Assembly (NCBI RefSeq): GCF_014199435.1
Contig: NZ_JACIJP010000005.1
Span: 179,140-243,139, forward strand
Direction of reading: 5' to 3'
Origin: Sphingobium subterraneum
Lineage (GTDB): Bacteria; Pseudomonadota; Alphaproteobacteria; Sphingomonadales; Sphingomonadaceae
Length of the DNA stretch: 64,000 nt
Under the pieces are notes generated by a model. That model did not search any database, was not told the origin of the DNA, and saw only the letters and a program-made list of their open reading frames with translations. Every line of letters begins with the position of its first letter. The first letter of the stretch is position 1. A program made the translations under genes and the position numbers. Of this stretch, positions 26,462 through 40,106 are shown in pieces.

Positions 26462-26949
26462 TAGTTGCCTGTCGCGGCGGCGGCTATGGATGCAGCGACT
26501 TCGTCGGCCATTTTGATCTGCGCCGGCTTGTCATTGATCCGGTACCGCTTAGCGATAAAATCGAAATCCGACCAAGCGACCCACACCGCCCCGTCGGCAT
26601 CCTGGGTCACCAGCATGCGCACAGGCCAATCCAGCCCCGCATAGGGATTGGACTGAAGGAACTGCACGCCCAATGGCGGATTGCCGAAAATCACGAGCGT
26701 AGAGCGGCCGATCTTCAGGTCGGCCTGGGCGCCGAGGCCGGACTGATCGATCTGGTCGAACAGGCGGATGCCCTTGGCGGCCACGTCGGCTTTCAGGCGC
26801 GCAACTGTGTCATCGAAACTGTTGGCGCTCTTGAGGCGGATGACTCCGTCGGCGGCCACAACTGGTTGGGGTGCGGCGGCAAGTGCGGGCTGGAGCGAGA
26901 TGAGGCTGCCAGCGAATATCAGCGCGGCGGCGAAGGAACGGTTCAGCAT
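26461..26949 (-). CDS. Exported DUF302 domain protein
   Basis: The 162-residue protein has a signal peptide (MLNRSFAAALIFAGSLISLQPALAAA). A DUF302 domain follows: SANSFDDTVARLKADVAAKGIRLFDQIDQS, then STLVIFGNPPLGVQFLQSNPYAGLDWPVRMLVTQDADG. DUF302 is a small alpha/beta periplasmic domain of unknown chemistry often found beside sulfur or electron-transfer genes. ATG 26949 follows GAGGAGAATACT. It is the first gene of the run with yeeE and lysR. Confidence 0.9.
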   Translation of the reverse strand: MLNRSFAAALIFAGSLISLQPALAAAPQPVVAADGVIRLKSANSFDDTVARLKADVAAKGIRLFDQIDQSGLGAQADLKIGRSTLVIFGNPPLGVQFLQSNPYAGLDWPVRMLVTQDADGAVWVAWSDFDFIAKRYRINDKPAQIKMADEVAASIAAAATGN

Positions 26950-27598
26950 AGTATTCTCCTCAACAGGCGGAACGATTGTCCCGCTATCACCCGAGGAGAT
27001 CACAAAGAAAAATCACCTTGCCCTATGGTTTCGATGACGGGAATGCATGGTAGGGATTCATCGGCGCAATTGGATATGCTATTGCCAGAGCGGCTCGCAC
27101 TTTCGTATCGATAGCAACGCTTGCCGGAAATCTGGCGAAACTTCGCCTTTTGCTCCTCGTGCGGTACACCGCTTGCTGTCACTCGCGTCCCCCAAACCGC
27201 TGGGTACCAAAGGGTAATAAACGACAGAAATTGAGTGAAAGAGCCCGAAACCATACGCACCGTCCCGGGAACGAAAAGACCCGTCGAATATATATCTTAT
27301 GCAATGATATTTGACGATTTAATGCCATATTATCAGATACGTAGCCACGCGCTAGTCAGAGGTTCCTTGGTTCGAGCCCAAGGGCGTCCACCATTTCTTG
27401 TTGATCGTGTGCCCTGGATCGCTTTTAGTCGGCCGCAACGCGCGGCGGCAAATCTGGTCCTGTCGTTTGTACATCGATCAACCCCTAATCGATTCGTCTC
27501 GGCGCAAAAACGACTCAGGTTGCCGTTCGTTCATTGCCGTGACAGGGTGGGAGGCGAATAACGCGCTTTCACATGGGTATGAGGCGGGACCTGGGGAT
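26950..27598. other. Non-coding island right end
   Basis: No gene is supported in these 649 bases. Open frames here lack ribosome sites and family features. The stretch from about 27,290 to 27,350 is clearly AT-richer than its surroundings. The only recognisable element is the tRNA 3' remnant at 27,363-27,393. To its right the sequence should be ancestral chromosome leading to the DUF1134 gene. Confidence 0.6.
27363..27393 (+). other. tRNA 3'-end remnant, probable attachment-site scar
   Basis: CTTGG-TTCGAGC-CCAAG is a complete T arm, followed by acceptor half GGCGTCC and ACCA. It matches 27 of the last 30 bases of tRNA-Lys(CTT). Two of the three differences form a swapped pair in the T stem, so it descends from a real tRNA. 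The 5' part of a tRNA is absent. Such 3' copies are left when integrative elements enter tRNA genes. Confidence 0.75.
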
Positions 27599-28372
27599 AT
27601 GATGCATTTTATCGGACGTGGCGCGACCGGCGTATGCCGAATGGTGGCTGTGGTCGTCGGGATTTGTGGCCTGGTGGGCTCTCCCGTCAGCGCCCAGGTG
27701 CAGACGGTCGATCCCAATACCGCCATCGACGCCGACCTCGCGCCTGCGGGAGGGACGACCAATCCGAACCCGCCCGCACCACCCCCGCCTCCGGCTGCCT
27801 CCACTCCCGCCGCGCCGGTGACGTCCTCGACGACGGCAAGCGGCACACCGGTCGCACCCGGAACCGCGCCAGCCGCCCCCAATCCCAACACGTCCTACCA
27901 GAAGAACGACGTGATCGGTGCGGCCGAGGGCGTATTCGGCAAGGGTGCGGAAGGGCTGGCGGGCCTGATCGAGAAGATCCTGAAAGACCAGGGCGAACCC
28001 AACGCCTATATCGCCGGGCGGGAAGCATCGGGCGCGATTGGTGTGGGTCTGCGTTATGGATCGGGCACGCTCAACCACAAAGTCGAGGGGCAGCGGCAGG
28101 TGTACTGGACCGGGCCGTCGCTGGGCTTCGACATTGGCGGCAACGCGTCGAAGACGTTCATCCTCGTTTATAACCTCTATGACTCGCAGGATCTGTACCG
28201 TCGCTATCCCGGCGCGGAAGGGACGGTCTATGTCGTGGGTGGCTTCACCGCGACCTATTTGCGGCGCGACAATATCGTGCTCATCCCGATCCGGCTGGGC
28301 GTCGGCTGGCGACTGGGCGTCAATGCGGGCTATTTGAAGTTCTCGGAAAAGCAGCGGCTGCTGCCCTTCTGA
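27599..28372 (+). CDS. DUF1134 exported protein
   Basis: The 257-residue protein has an N-terminal signal sequence (GVCRMVAVVVGICGLVGSPVSAQ), a Pro/Ala/Thr-rich linker (about 40-95) and a C-terminal DUF1134 domain. The domain reads IGVGLRYGSGTLNHKVEG, GPSLGFDIGGNASKTFILVYNL and IRLGVGWRLGVNAGYLKFS. It is conserved in alphaproteobacteria without a known function; a lipid-binding or envelope role is likely from the fold class and export. ATG 27599 or 27602 are equivalent starts. Its stop directly abuts the stop of dinB. Confidence 0.9.
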   Translation: MMHFIGRGATGVCRMVAVVVGICGLVGSPVSAQVQTVDPNTAIDADLAPAGGTTNPNPPAPPPPPAASTPAAPVTSSTTASGTPVAPGTAPAAPNPNTSYQKNDVIGAAEGVFGKGAEGLAGLIEKILKDQGEPNAYIAGREASGAIGVGLRYGSGTLNHKVEGQRQVYWTGPSLGFDIGGNASKTFILVYNLYDSQDLYRRYPGAEGTVYVVGGFTATYLRRDNIVLIPIRLGVGWRLGVNAGYLKFSEKQRLLPF

Positions 28373-29485
28373 TCACAGCGCCAATGTGAGCTGGCGCTGC
28401 TCGGGCGGCGCGGGGCGGGGCTTGTCTTCCTTCCTATCCGACGCCTGGAAATTATGCACGCCCAGCCCGAGCAGGCGCACGCCTTTGGCGACCGGGCATT
28501 GCACTGCGAGCAACGCCTGACCCGCGCTTTCCAGCACCGTCTCGCTGGTGACCGGATCGGGCAGGCTCTGGGATCGGGTGATGATCGTGAAATCGTTGAA
28601 CTTGACCTTCAGTGTCAGGGTGCGGCCGAACATCTGTGCCTTTTCGATGCGCTGCCATAGCCGGGTGATGATGGGAGCAAGGGCCGCGGACAGGTCGTCG
28701 GGCGTATACAGGTCGCGTTCGAACGTGTCCTCGACGCTAATCGACTTGCGGACCTGCCGTTCTTCGACGGGGCGATGATCCTCGCCGCGCGCCGCGCCAT
28801 AATAGAAGTGCGCGGCTTTCCCGAAGCGCGCCTGCAGGAAGGAAAGCTCGTGGGCGCGCAGGTCCGCGCCGGTGCGGATGCCCAGTTCCTCCATGCGCCG
28901 TGCCGTCACCGGACCGATGCCATGGATGCGCGCGACCGGCATCGCCGCGATGAAATCCGCGCCACGCTCCGGCGTCACGACGCAGATGCCATCGGGCTTG
29001 TTCTGGTCGGACGCCAGCTTGGCGATCAGCTTGTTGTAGGACACGCCCGCCGAGGCGGTGAGGCCGGTTTCCTCGCGGATCATCCGGCGGATTTCCTCCG
29101 CGATATACGTGGCCGACACGATGCCCGGCTTGTTGCGGGTCACATCAAGATAGGCTTCGTCGAGCGAGAGTGGCTGGACGATATCCGTGAACCGCTCGAA
29201 GATCGTGCGGATCTGCTGGGAGACGGCACGATAGACTTCGAAGCGGGGCGGCACGAAGATCAGGTCGGGGCACAGCTTGCGTGCCCGTGCGCCGGGCATC
29301 GCCGAGCGTACCCCGAACGGACGCGCCTCGTAGCTCGCCGCCGCGACCACACCGCGCGGCCCGCCGCCGCCTACGGCCAGCGGTTTGCCGCGCAAATCGG
29401 GATTGTCGCGCTGTTCGACCGACGCGTAGAAGGCGTCCATGTCGACATGGATGATCTTGCGGAAGGGGCGGGCGGATTCGTCCAT
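28373..29485 (-). CDS. dinB: DNA polymerase IV
   Basis: The 370-residue Y-family polymerase carries metal-binding motifs HVDMDAFYASVEQ near 14-26 and SLDEAYLDVT near 105. The helix-hairpin-helix region is ARIHGIGPVTARRMEELG, and the little-finger domain includes LTLKVKFNDF. It performs error-prone bypass synthesis. The C-terminal ending (PPEQRQLTLAL) resembles a beta-clamp-binding peptide (QLTLAL), as expected for Pol IV. Confidence 0.96.
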   Translation of the reverse strand: MDESARPFRKIIHVDMDAFYASVEQRDNPDLRGKPLAVGGGGPRGVVAAASYEARPFGVRSAMPGARARKLCPDLIFVPPRFEVYRAVSQQIRTIFERFTDIVQPLSLDEAYLDVTRNKPGIVSATYIAEEIRRMIREETGLTASAGVSYNKLIAKLASDQNKPDGICVVTPERGADFIAAMPVARIHGIGPVTARRMEELGIRTGADLRAHELSFLQARFGKAAHFYYGAARGEDHRPVEERQVRKSISVEDTFERDLYTPDDLSAALAPIITRLWQRIEKAQMFGRTLTLKVKFNDFTIITRSQSLPDPVTSETVLESAGQALLAVQCPVAKGVRLLGLGVHNFQASDRKEDKPRPAPPEQRQLTLAL

Positions 29486-29541
29486 GGCGCGCCCTTTATG
29501 CCATGCACGCGACAGGAACTAAAGGGGAACGAAGCGGCGCG

Positions 29542-30081
29542 CTATTTCGGCTTCAGTGCTTTTAGTGCGGCGAAGGGGCTGGAGGCTTCCTGCGCTTCCT
29601 CTTCGCTCAGCACGCCCATCTGCCGCAAATAGCTGTCCGCATCCGGACTGCGCGGGAACGGGTTGACCGAGAGAGCGAGGGTTTCGGCGACAGCTTCGCC
29701 GATGTCGATGCGCCCGTCGGTGTAGGTCACGGTGTCGCACTCTTCCACGTCGAGTTCCAGCTCGTCCCCCGGCTCGGGCTCGTCGGATCCTTCGGGCATG
29801 AAACGGACGAGGAACGGCGTGTCGACCGTCTCTGTTACCGGTTCAGCGGTCGCGATGCAGGGCTGGGCAAGGGCTGCGCTGATCCTGCCCTGTGCCGTCA
29901 CCACTTCGCCGTCGAGCGACAGGCCGTAGGTCGCCTCCAGTCGGTTGAGCGACACAAAACCGAACCGTGCGGCCAGCGCAGCGCGCTCGTCCCCGTTGGC
30001 GACGATATGCAGGCTTTCCCCCAGCCGACCGATCTCGTCACGCCGGATCAGGCGCGAAAATTCGGGCGTTGCCATGGTCAT
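29542..30081 (-). CDS. DUF177 family protein (YceD-like)
   Basis: The 179-residue protein belongs to the DUF177/YceD family: CIATAEPVTETVDTPFLVRFMP and the acidic DIGEAVAETLALSVNPFPRSPDAD. In many bacteria the gene precedes rpmF and affects 23S rRNA processing, but rpmF is not adjacent here. The ATG at 30081 overlaps the TGA of the upstream CBP3-like gene (ATGA), giving a coupled pair; ATG 30075 is a second option. Confidence 0.88.
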   Translation of the reverse strand: MTMATPEFSRLIRRDEIGRLGESLHIVANGDERAALAARFGFVSLNRLEATYGLSLDGEVVTAQGRISAALAQPCIATAEPVTETVDTPFLVRFMPEGSDEPEPGDELELDVEECDTVTYTDGRIDIGEAVAETLALSVNPFPRSPDADSYLRQMGVLSEEEAQEASSPFAALKALKPK

Positions 30082-30596
30082 TCAGGCAGCTTTCCCGCTA
30101 TCAGGCTGTCGGGCGTGGTGGCTTGCAGCGCGGCGGAGAAGGCGCGTAGTCCCTTTTCGACAAATGCAACCGCCGCCGGATCGACCGGCTCGCCGCGATA
30201 GAGATTGCGCTTCAACGCGTCGGCAAGGTCGCCCCCCGGCGCAATCCCGGCGCGGTAGGCGGACAGTCGCCCGCCCAGCGCGCTCATCATCCGGCCGATA
30301 TGCTTGCCGACGACGACATCGCCAATCCCCATCTGGCGCAACTGGCTGTCCATGTCATCGACGAACAGTTCGGTCAGCCAGACGTTCTCGTGACGCATGT
30401 CGGCATGGTCGAGGCGGCAGAGGACAAGGCTGAGGATCGCGGCGATCATGTCGAACCGCCCGTCGAGCGTGTCGGGCACCGCGCCCTCGACATACCATCG
30501 CACATCGCGCCCGCGCGCAACGACGGCATCGTACAGCGGGCGCATGACGGTGCGGTCCTCGGGGCGGCGGAACAGGCGATCAAAAATGGACATCAT
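30078..30596 (-). CDS. Ubiquinol-cytochrome c chaperone family protein (CBP3-like)
   Basis: The 172-residue protein resembles the conserved core of mitochondrial CBP3/UQCC1: PLYDAVVARGRDVRWYVEGAVPDTLDGRFDMIAAILSLVL, then ENVWLTELFVDDMDSQLRQMGIGD. The family assists assembly of cytochrome b in the bc1 complex. It is the upstream member of a four-base-overlap pair with DUF177, an arrangement frequent in alphaproteobacteria. It diverges from bamE. Confidence 0.9.
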   Translation of the reverse strand: MMSIFDRLFRRPEDRTVMRPLYDAVVARGRDVRWYVEGAVPDTLDGRFDMIAAILSLVLCRLDHADMRHENVWLTELFVDDMDSQLRQMGIGDVVVGKHIGRMMSALGGRLSAYRAGIAPGGDLADALKRNLYRGEPVDPAAVAFVEKGLRAFSAALQATTPDSLIAGKLPE

Positions 30597-30766
30597 ATCC
30601 TATCGGCAAAAGACCAGGGGGTTGCCCTGACACGCGGGCGGGAGTGGGCTCTTGTCTGTCGCCGCGCATTTCCATATTGAATGTTGCGCCGTGCAATGCA
30701 ATGGCCGAACGAACAAGAAACCTTTTGATTGATGTGTGCGGCGCACAGACCGCCCGGAGACAAGAC

Positions 30767-31279
30767 ATGCGCCCCTCCTTCAACCGGCCCTCCGCGCGGC
30801 GGATTGTTCTCTCGCTGGCGATTGTGTCGATGGGCCTGGCGCTGCCGGGCTGCACACGCATCCGCACGCATCAGGGCTATCTGGTGGACAAGCTGCTGGT
30901 CGATTCGATCCAGCCGGGCATCGACAACCGGACATCGGTCGAAGGAACGCTGGGTCGCCCCACATTCGCCAGCCAGTTCGGCGAACAGCAATGGTATTAT
31001 GTGTCGCGTGACACGAAGCAGCTGGCTTTCTCCAACCCGAAGGCGAGTGACCAGACGATCATTCGTGTGCGTTTCGACCCTGCGGGCAACGTAGTCGGTG
31101 TCGACCGAGCGGGCATGGAAAAGATCGCGAATATCTCGCCCGAAGGCGACAAGACTCCGACACTGGGTCGCAAGCGCAGCTTCTTCGAGGATGTCTTCGG
31201 CAACATCGGCGCCGTGGGTGCGGGCGGCGCGGGCGGCGGCGGCGGCAACCCGGATAATACCGGCCCGAACGGAAGCTGA
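30767..31279 (+). CDS. bamE: Outer membrane assembly lipoprotein BamE
   Basis: The 170-residue protein has a lipoprotein signal ending LALPGC (lipobox, Cys 28) and a BamE/SmpA domain: RTHQGYLVDKLLVDSIQPGIDNRTSVEGTLGRPTFAS, then QWYYVSRDTKQLAF and IIRVRFDPAGNVVGVD. BamE is a small partner in the beta-barrel assembly machine at the outer membrane. ATG 30767 follows GGAGACAAGAC. The glycine-rich end (GAGGAGGGGGN) is longer than in enterobacterial BamE. Confidence 0.93.
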   Translation: MRPSFNRPSARRIVLSLAIVSMGLALPGCTRIRTHQGYLVDKLLVDSIQPGIDNRTSVEGTLGRPTFASQFGEQQWYYVSRDTKQLAFSNPKASDQTIIRVRFDPAGNVVGVDRAGMEKIANISPEGDKTPTLGRKRSFFEDVFGNIGAVGAGGAGGGGGNPDNTGPNGS

Positions 31280-31482
31280 GGCACGAGCCGTCCTCTTTTC
31301 GCTGCAAGGACTGTAACGGCCCCTGCCCATGGTGATGCGTCAGATTCGGGTGTGCTGAGAAGGCCTTGCGGACCCGGCCGTTTGCCCGATGACGGCGGCG
31401 CATCGGGCTCTGCCTCCAAAATGACACTTATCCCCGCCTCGGCTGTTGCGCGGCGCACCCCCACTGGCTAAGGCGAAACGCC

Positions 31483-32145
31483 ATGGACCGCCCTATCCTC
31501 ATCGCCCCGTCGATCCTTTCCGCCGATTTCGCCCGTCTGGGGGAAGAGGTGCGCGCCATTGACGCCGCCGGTGCGGACTGGGTGCATGTGGACGTGATGG
31601 ACGGGCATTTCGTGCCGAATATCACCATTGGGCCGATGGTTGTGAAGGCGCTGCGCCCGCATACGACGAAGGTGATGGACGTTCACCTGATGATCACGCC
31701 GGTCGATCCGATGCTCGACGCGTTCGCGGAGGCGGGGTCCGACATCATCACCGTGCATCAGGAAGCGGGACCGCATCTTCACCGTACGATCCAGCGGATC
31801 AAAGCCTTGGGCAAGAGGGCTGGCGTGTCGCTCAACCCCTCGACTCCGGCGAAAATGCTCGATTATGTGCTGGAGGAGATCGACCTCGTGCTGGTCATGA
31901 GCGTCAATCCTGGATTCGGCGGGCAGAGCTTCATCGAAAGCCAGCTCCGCAAGATTGAGGCCATCCGCAAGTCAATCGACAAGCTCGGTAAGCCAATCCA
32001 CCTTCAGGTGGATGGCGGGGTCGATGCCAACACCGCGCCGCGTGTGATCGCCGCCGGTGCGGATGTGCTGGTGGCGGGCACGGCGACCTTCCGCGGTGGG
32101 CCGGATGCTTATGCCGCCAACATAAAGGGACTGCGCGGCGGATGA
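31483..32145 (+). CDS. rpe: Ribulose-phosphate 3-epimerase
   Basis: The 220-residue TIM barrel has all family landmarks: [13 protein letters not shown], metal-binding [35 protein letters not shown] and the phosphate-binding [11 protein letters not shown]. It interconverts ribulose 5-phosphate and xylulose 5-phosphate in the pentose phosphate pathway. The stop overlaps the start of the heparinase-like gene by four bases (ATGA). The 203 bases upstream hold no gene. Confidence 0.97.
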   Translation: MDRPILIAPSILSADFARLGEEVRAIDAAGADWVHVDVMDGHFVPNITIGPMVVKALRPHTTKVMDVHLMITPVDPMLDAFAEAGSDIITVHQEAGPHLHRTIQRIKALGKRAGVSLNPSTPAKMLDYVLEEIDLVLVMSVNPGFGGQSFIESQLRKIEAIRKSIDKLGKPIHLQVDGGVDANTAPRVIAAGADVLVAGTATFRGGPDAYAANIKGLRGG

Positions 32146-33896
32146 ACGACCAGCCGACGTTCCCGCCCCAAAAGGCACCGCCCGCTCCTGCCGATGGAGT
32201 AGAGGATGGCAAGCGGCTGATCCGCCTGTCGCCGGACAAGGGATCGTCACTGGCGGAACGACTCGCGGTTCAGTTCCACCGCCTGACCTGGCGCACCCCG
32301 CTGCACACGATGCGGCTGAAGGGCAAATATCCGCTCAAGCTGCTGGCCGTTCCCAAGGACGCGATCCTGGGCGACGCGCGCGCCGGGCACGCCATGCGGA
32401 CCGGCCATTTCCTGTTTCGCGGGCAGAAGCAGGCGATCGATGACGTCGATTTCGCCGGACCGATGCCGTCCCTGGCTTTTGGCGATTATCTGCACAGCTT
32501 TTCCTGGCTGCGGGATCTGTCCATCGCCGCCAACCGCGAACAGGGCGCGCCGATCGCCGAAAAGATCATGCGCAAATGGCTGGCCGCCCATGCCGACCGG
32601 CCGAGTGAACCGGCGTGGCGCGCGGACAATGCCGGCTGGCGGCTGCTGTTCTGGTCGAGCCACGCGCCGCTGATCCTGTCGAGCGGGGATCTCGTCTATC
32701 GCTCGTTGGTGCTGAATTGCATCGCACGCACCGCCCGGCATCTGGATCGCAGCGCGGACAAGGCGCCGATCGGCATTCCGCGACTCGTGGCCTGGGGTGG
32801 GCTGGTCGCGGCGGGGCTGCTGCTGCCCGGTGGCGGGCCGCGCCGCGCGTTTGGCGAAGCCGGGTTGCGTCGTGCGATCGAGGGCGCGTTCTACACCGAT
32901 GGGGGCACCATTTCCCGCTCGCCGTTGTCGCAGACCGAAGGCATCGCGCTCATGGCGATGGTGCGCGCCGTGTACGACGTGATGCGCGAGGATGTGCCGA
33001 GCTTCCTGACCGAGGCGATGGGCCGCACGGTCCCTGCGCTGTTGGGCCTGATGCACGGTGATGGCGGTCTCGGGAGCTGGCAGGGTGGGGGCGCTGTCGA
33101 TCCTGCTCTCGTCGAGTCGGTCGTCGCCGCTACCGGGATCCGCACACGGCCGCTGCGGCAGGCGCGCGACTGGGGTTATCAGCGGATCAGCGCGGGTAGC
33201 ACCGTGGTCCAGATTGATGCAGCCCCGCCGCCGGTCGCGCGTCTTGCCGAGGCGGGCTGCGCGTCCACCGGCGCGATCGAGGTGAGCGACGGGCCGGAGC
33301 GGCTGATCGTTAATTGCGGGGGTGCGGCGCTCGCCGGGGTGTTGATCCCGCAGCAACTGGCGCATGGCCTGCGCACCACGGCGGCGCACAGCACGCTGGT
33401 GCTCGCCGACAGCAATTCGACCGCGATCCTGCCCGACGGCACGCTGGGGCGTGGCGTGACGGAAGTGGAACTGCACCGGCAGGAATTGCAGAACGGTAGT
33501 CGCCTCGAACTGAGCCATGACGGCTATGTCCGGCGGCTGGGCTTCATCCACCGCCGCCTGCTGCTGGTGAGCAGCGACGGCAAGGATATTCGCGGCGAGG
33601 ACATGCTGCTGCCCTCAGAGCGGCGCAAGCGGCCTGCGCCTGCGCCCTACGCGCTGCGCTTCCATCTTGCTCCGCTGGTCGAGGCATCGATGACCGCCGA
33701 CGGGCAGGGCGCGTTGCTGCGTATCGACATGGGCGCGCTGTGGCAGTTCCGCTGTGGTGCGGGGCAACTGACGATCGAGGAAAGTCTGTGGGTGGATGGC
33801 GACGGTCGGCCCCACCCGACCCACCAATTGGTGGTGAGCGCAACGGCCGAAACCGGGGGGAGCAGCCTGGGGTGGCTGCTCAAACGTGTCGGATAA
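32142..33896 (+). CDS. Heparinase II/III family protein
   Basis: The 584-residue protein has an alpha/alpha-toroid N-terminal half ([45 protein letters not shown]) and a beta-sandwich C-terminal half ([23 protein letters not shown], the Heparinase II/III signature region). Related lyases cleave uronic-acid polysaccharides; the alphaproteobacterial group next to rpe and purH has no assigned substrate. There is no clear signal peptide. Its stop overlaps the purH upstream region closely. Confidence 0.88.
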   Translation: MNDQPTFPPQKAPPAPADGVEDGKRLIRLSPDKGSSLAERLAVQFHRLTWRTPLHTMRLKGKYPLKLLAVPKDAILGDARAGHAMRTGHFLFRGQKQAIDDVDFAGPMPSLAFGDYLHSFSWLRDLSIAANREQGAPIAEKIMRKWLAAHADRPSEPAWRADNAGWRLLFWSSHAPLILSSGDLVYRSLVLNCIARTARHLDRSADKAPIGIPRLVAWGGLVAAGLLLPGGGPRRAFGEAGLRRAIEGAFYTDGGTISRSPLSQTEGIALMAMVRAVYDVMREDVPSFLTEAMGRTVPALLGLMHGDGGLGSWQGGGAVDPALVESVVAATGIRTRPLRQARDWGYQRISAGSTVVQIDAAPPPVARLAEAGCASTGAIEVSDGPERLIVNCGGAALAGVLIPQQLAHGLRTTAAHSTLVLADSNSTAILPDGTLGRGVTEVELHRQELQNGSRLELSHDGYVRRLGFIHRRLLLVSSDGKDIRGEDMLLPSERRKRPAPAPYALRFHLAPLVEASMTADGQGALLRIDMGALWQFRCGAGQLTIEESLWVDGDGRPHPTHQLVVSATAETGGSSLGWLLKRVG

Positions 33897-33921
33897 CCGG
33901 CAACACACGAACAGAAAGCGA

Positions 33922-35517
33922 ATGATGAGCGAAGTGAAGATCGGGCGGGCGCTGCTCTCGGTGTCCGACAAGAGCGGCCTTGTGGAACTGGGGCAGGCGC
34001 TGGCGCGGCACGGGGTGGAACTGGTCTCGACCGGCGGCACGGCCAAGGCATTGCGCGACGCGGGGCTGGATGTCGCCGATATTTCCGATCTGACCGGCTT
34101 TCCCGAGATGATGGACGGGCGGGTCAAGACCCTGCACCCGAAGGTCCATGGTGGCCTGCTCGCGGTACGCAGCAATGCCGAGCATCGCGCATCGATGGAG
34201 GAGCACGCGATCGCGCCGATCGATCTGGTCGTCGTCAACCTCTACCCGTTCGCGCAGACCGTGGCGCGCGGCGGTACGCGGGAAGAGATTATCGAGAATA
34301 TCGATATCGGCGGCCCCTCGATGGTTCGCTCTGCCGCGAAAAACCATGAAAGCGTGGCGATTGTCACCGATCCGGCCGACTATACCCGTCTGATCGCGGA
34401 GATGGACGAGAAGGGCGGGGCCACCAGCTACGATTTCCGCCGGATGCTGTGCGCCAAGGCCTATGCCGCGACGGCCGCCTATGACAGCATGATCTCGCAA
34501 TGGTTCGCGGCGGTCGATCAGGGCGAGAAATTCCCGGCGACCCGCGTGATGGGATCGCGCCTTGCCGGGACGCTGCGCTATGGCGAAAACCCGCATCAGG
34601 ACGCGGCGCTGTATCTGCCGCTCGGCCCCGCGACTTCGGGCATCGGGCAGGCGGAACAGGTGCAGGGCAAGGAGCTGTCCTACAACAACTACAACGACGC
34701 CGACGCCGCGCTCGAACTGCTCGCGGAGTTCCGCGACGGGCCGCCGACCGTCGTCATCGTCAAGCACGCCAACCCCTGTGGTGTTGCCACCGGTGAAACG
34801 CTGGTGGAGGCCTATGAAGCCGCGCTCGCCTGCGACAGCGTGTCTGCGTTTGGCGGTATTATCGCGGTCAATCGCCCGCTCGATGGCCCGACCGCCGAAG
34901 CGATCAGCGGTATCTTCACCGAAGTTGTGGTTGCGCCCGGTGCGGACGATGCCGCCAGGGCCGTGTTCGCGAAGAAGAAGAACCTGCGCCTCCTGCTGCT
35001 CTCGGACGGTTTGCCCGATCCCTACCGGCGCGGGTTGCAGACGAAGATCATCGCGGGCGGTGTGCTGGTACAGGACCGCGACCACGGCCATGTCACGCCC
35101 GGCATGCTGAAAGTCGTGACCAAGCGCGCGCCGACCGAGCAGGAACTGAAGGACTGCCTGTTTGCCTGGACGGTCGCCAAGCATGTGAAATCGAACGCGA
35201 TCGTCTATGCGAAGGACGGCGTGACGGCGGGGATCGGCGCGGGCCAGATGAACCGGCGCGATTCTTCCCGCATCGCGGCGGTAAAGGCGCGTGAGGCGGC
35301 GGAAACCTATAACTGGGCGCAACCGCGGACCGTGGGAAGCGCCGTGGCATCGGACGCATTCTTCCCCTTCGCGGACGGTTTGCTGGCGGCGGTGGAAGCG
35401 GGCGCGACCGCCGTTATCCAGCCGGGCGGGTCGATCCGCGACGACGATGTGATCGCCGCAGCGGACGAAGCCGGGCTGGCAATGGTGTTCACCGGGATGC
35501 GGCACTTCCGGCATTGA
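33922..35517 (+). CDS. purH: Bifunctional AICAR transformylase / IMP cyclohydrolase
   Basis: The 531-residue enzyme has an N-terminal MGS-like IMP cyclohydrolase domain ([42 protein letters not shown]). The AICAR transformylase part contains the active-site KHANPCGVA and [30 protein letters not shown]. It catalyses the last two steps of purine synthesis. Length is normal. ATG 33922 was chosen over the earlier frame start at 33886, which lies inside the heparinase-like gene. Confidence 0.97.
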   Translation: MMSEVKIGRALLSVSDKSGLVELGQALARHGVELVSTGGTAKALRDAGLDVADISDLTGFPEMMDGRVKTLHPKVHGGLLAVRSNAEHRASMEEHAIAPIDLVVVNLYPFAQTVARGGTREEIIENIDIGGPSMVRSAAKNHESVAIVTDPADYTRLIAEMDEKGGATSYDFRRMLCAKAYAATAAYDSMISQWFAAVDQGEKFPATRVMGSRLAGTLRYGENPHQDAALYLPLGPATSGIGQAEQVQGKELSYNNYNDADAALELLAEFRDGPPTVVIVKHANPCGVATGETLVEAYEAALACDSVSAFGGIIAVNRPLDGPTAEAISGIFTEVVVAPGADDAARAVFAKKKNLRLLLLSDGLPDPYRRGLQTKIIAGGVLVQDRDHGHVTPGMLKVVTKRAPTEQELKDCLFAWTVAKHVKSNAIVYAKDGVTAGIGAGQMNRRDSSRIAAVKAREAAETYNWAQPRTVGSAVASDAFFPFADGLLAAVEAGATAVIQPGGSIRDDDVIAAADEAGLAMVFTGMRHFRH

Positions 35518-35553
35518 TCGGCGAAATCCAGAGCATCGAGCCGTTAACCTCGT

Positions 35554-35657
35554 CCGTTCGTGCTGAGTAGCCATTGAGCGTGTCGAAATGGCGTATCGAA
35601 GTACCGACCCTTCGATACGGGACTTCGATAAACTCAGCCCCTACTCAGGGCGAACGG
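35554..35657. repeat. Nested inverted repeat, REP-like intergenic element
   Basis: Outer arms CCGTTCGTGCTGAGTAG (35,554-35,570) and CTACTCAGGGCGAACGG (35,641-35,657) are inverted copies with two mismatches. Inner arms CGTATCGAAG (35,592-35,601) and CTTCGATACG (35,610-35,619) are perfect. The motif set 'tcgtgctgag...tgtcgaa...ccttcgatac...ctcagggcgaacgg' is one I recognise as a dispersed intergenic repeat in sphingomonads. It sits between the convergent purH and lipoprotein genes. Confidence 0.8.
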
Positions 35658-35686
35658 GGAAGTAGATACGACTAACGGCTGGATGT

Positions 35687-39256
<3,570 letters not shown>

Positions 39257-39305
39257 TCCCGGCTTATAGACTTTCGCCTGTCTGCGCCCTACATCGCAGC
39301 GCATC

Positions 39306-40106
39306 ATGACGCGCTTTTCCAAGATGCATGGCCTGGGCAACGACTTTGTCGTCATCGACGCGCGCGAGGCGGCGGTGGCGATATCGGCGGCACGTGCGCA
39401 GGCGATCGCCGACCGGCATGCGGGCGTGGGCTGTGACCAGCTTATCCTGATCGAGCCGTCGGCAGTCGCGGACGTAAAGATGCGCATTTTCAACGCCGAC
39501 GGATCCGAGGTCGAGGCGTGCGGCAACGCCACGCGGTGCATCCCGCTGTTTCTCGGTCGTAACGCGCGGATCGAAACGGCGGCGGGTCTCCTCGACGCGC
39601 GGCTGACCGATGACGGTGCGAGCGTGGACATGGGCACGCCGCGTTTCGAGTGGGAAGCGATCCCCCTGGCCTACGCCATGGACACGTTGACGATGCCTGT
39701 CGGGTGGGAAGATCTGCCCGCGCCCGCCGCCGTCAACGTCGGCAATCCGCATGTCATCTTCTTCGTGGACGATCTCGACGCGGTCGATACGGCCCGGCTC
39801 GGCGCGCTGATCGAGGTCGATCCGCTCTTTCCGGCGCGCGTCAACGTGAATTTCGCGCAGCAGGTCGGGGATCGCCATCTCCGTCTGATCGTATGGGAAC
39901 GTGGCGCGGGCCTTACCCGGGCGTGCGGCACGGGCGCCTGCGCGACCGCCGTTGCCGCGATCCGGCGCGGACTGATGCGTGGGCCAGTGACCGTCACATT
40001 ACCGGGGGGCGATCTTGCCATCGATTGGGCGCCGGGCGGACATATCCGGATGACCGGCCCGGCGACCCATGTGTTCGACGGTGAGATCGATCTCGACCGA
40101 CTGTGA
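39306..40106 (+). CDS. dapF: Diaminopimelate epimerase
   Basis: The 266-residue enzyme shows both catalytic cysteines, in EACGNATRC near 75 and TRACGTGACAT near 208. It also has KMHGLGNDFVVID at the N-terminus. It makes meso-diaminopimelate for peptidoglycan and lysine. The stop overlaps the mtaB start (TGATG). The dapF-mtaB-ftsY-yciB order forms one rightward operon with overlaps at every join. Confidence 0.97.
   Translation: MTRFSKMHGLGNDFVVIDAREAAVAISAARAQAIADRHAGVGCDQLILIEPSAVADVKMRIFNADGSEVEACGNATRCIPLFLGRNARIETAAGLLDARLTDDGASVDMGTPRFEWEAIPLAYAMDTLTMPVGWEDLPAPAAVNVGNPHVIFFVDDLDAVDTARLGALIEVDPLFPARVNVNFAQQVGDRHLRLIVWERGAGLTRACGTGACATAVAAIRRGLMRGPVTVTLPGGDLAIDWAPGGHIRMTGPATHVFDGEIDLDRL

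Noticed and set aside
27363..27393. Functional tRNA gene
   Set aside because: Only the T arm and 3' acceptor half are present; no D arm, anticodon arm or pairing 5' acceptor upstream.
27398..27598. N-terminal extension of the DUF1134 protein
   Set aside because: The extension precedes a clear signal peptide and begins next to the tRNA remnant; ATG 27599 is the sensible start.
33880..35574. 564-codon frame antisense to purH
   Set aside because: purH is complete and unmistakable on the other strand; the frame has His/Arg-rich shadow composition.
35554..35657. CRISPR repeat unit
   Set aside because: There is a single nested inverted repeat, with no regular spacers or cas genes in the window.
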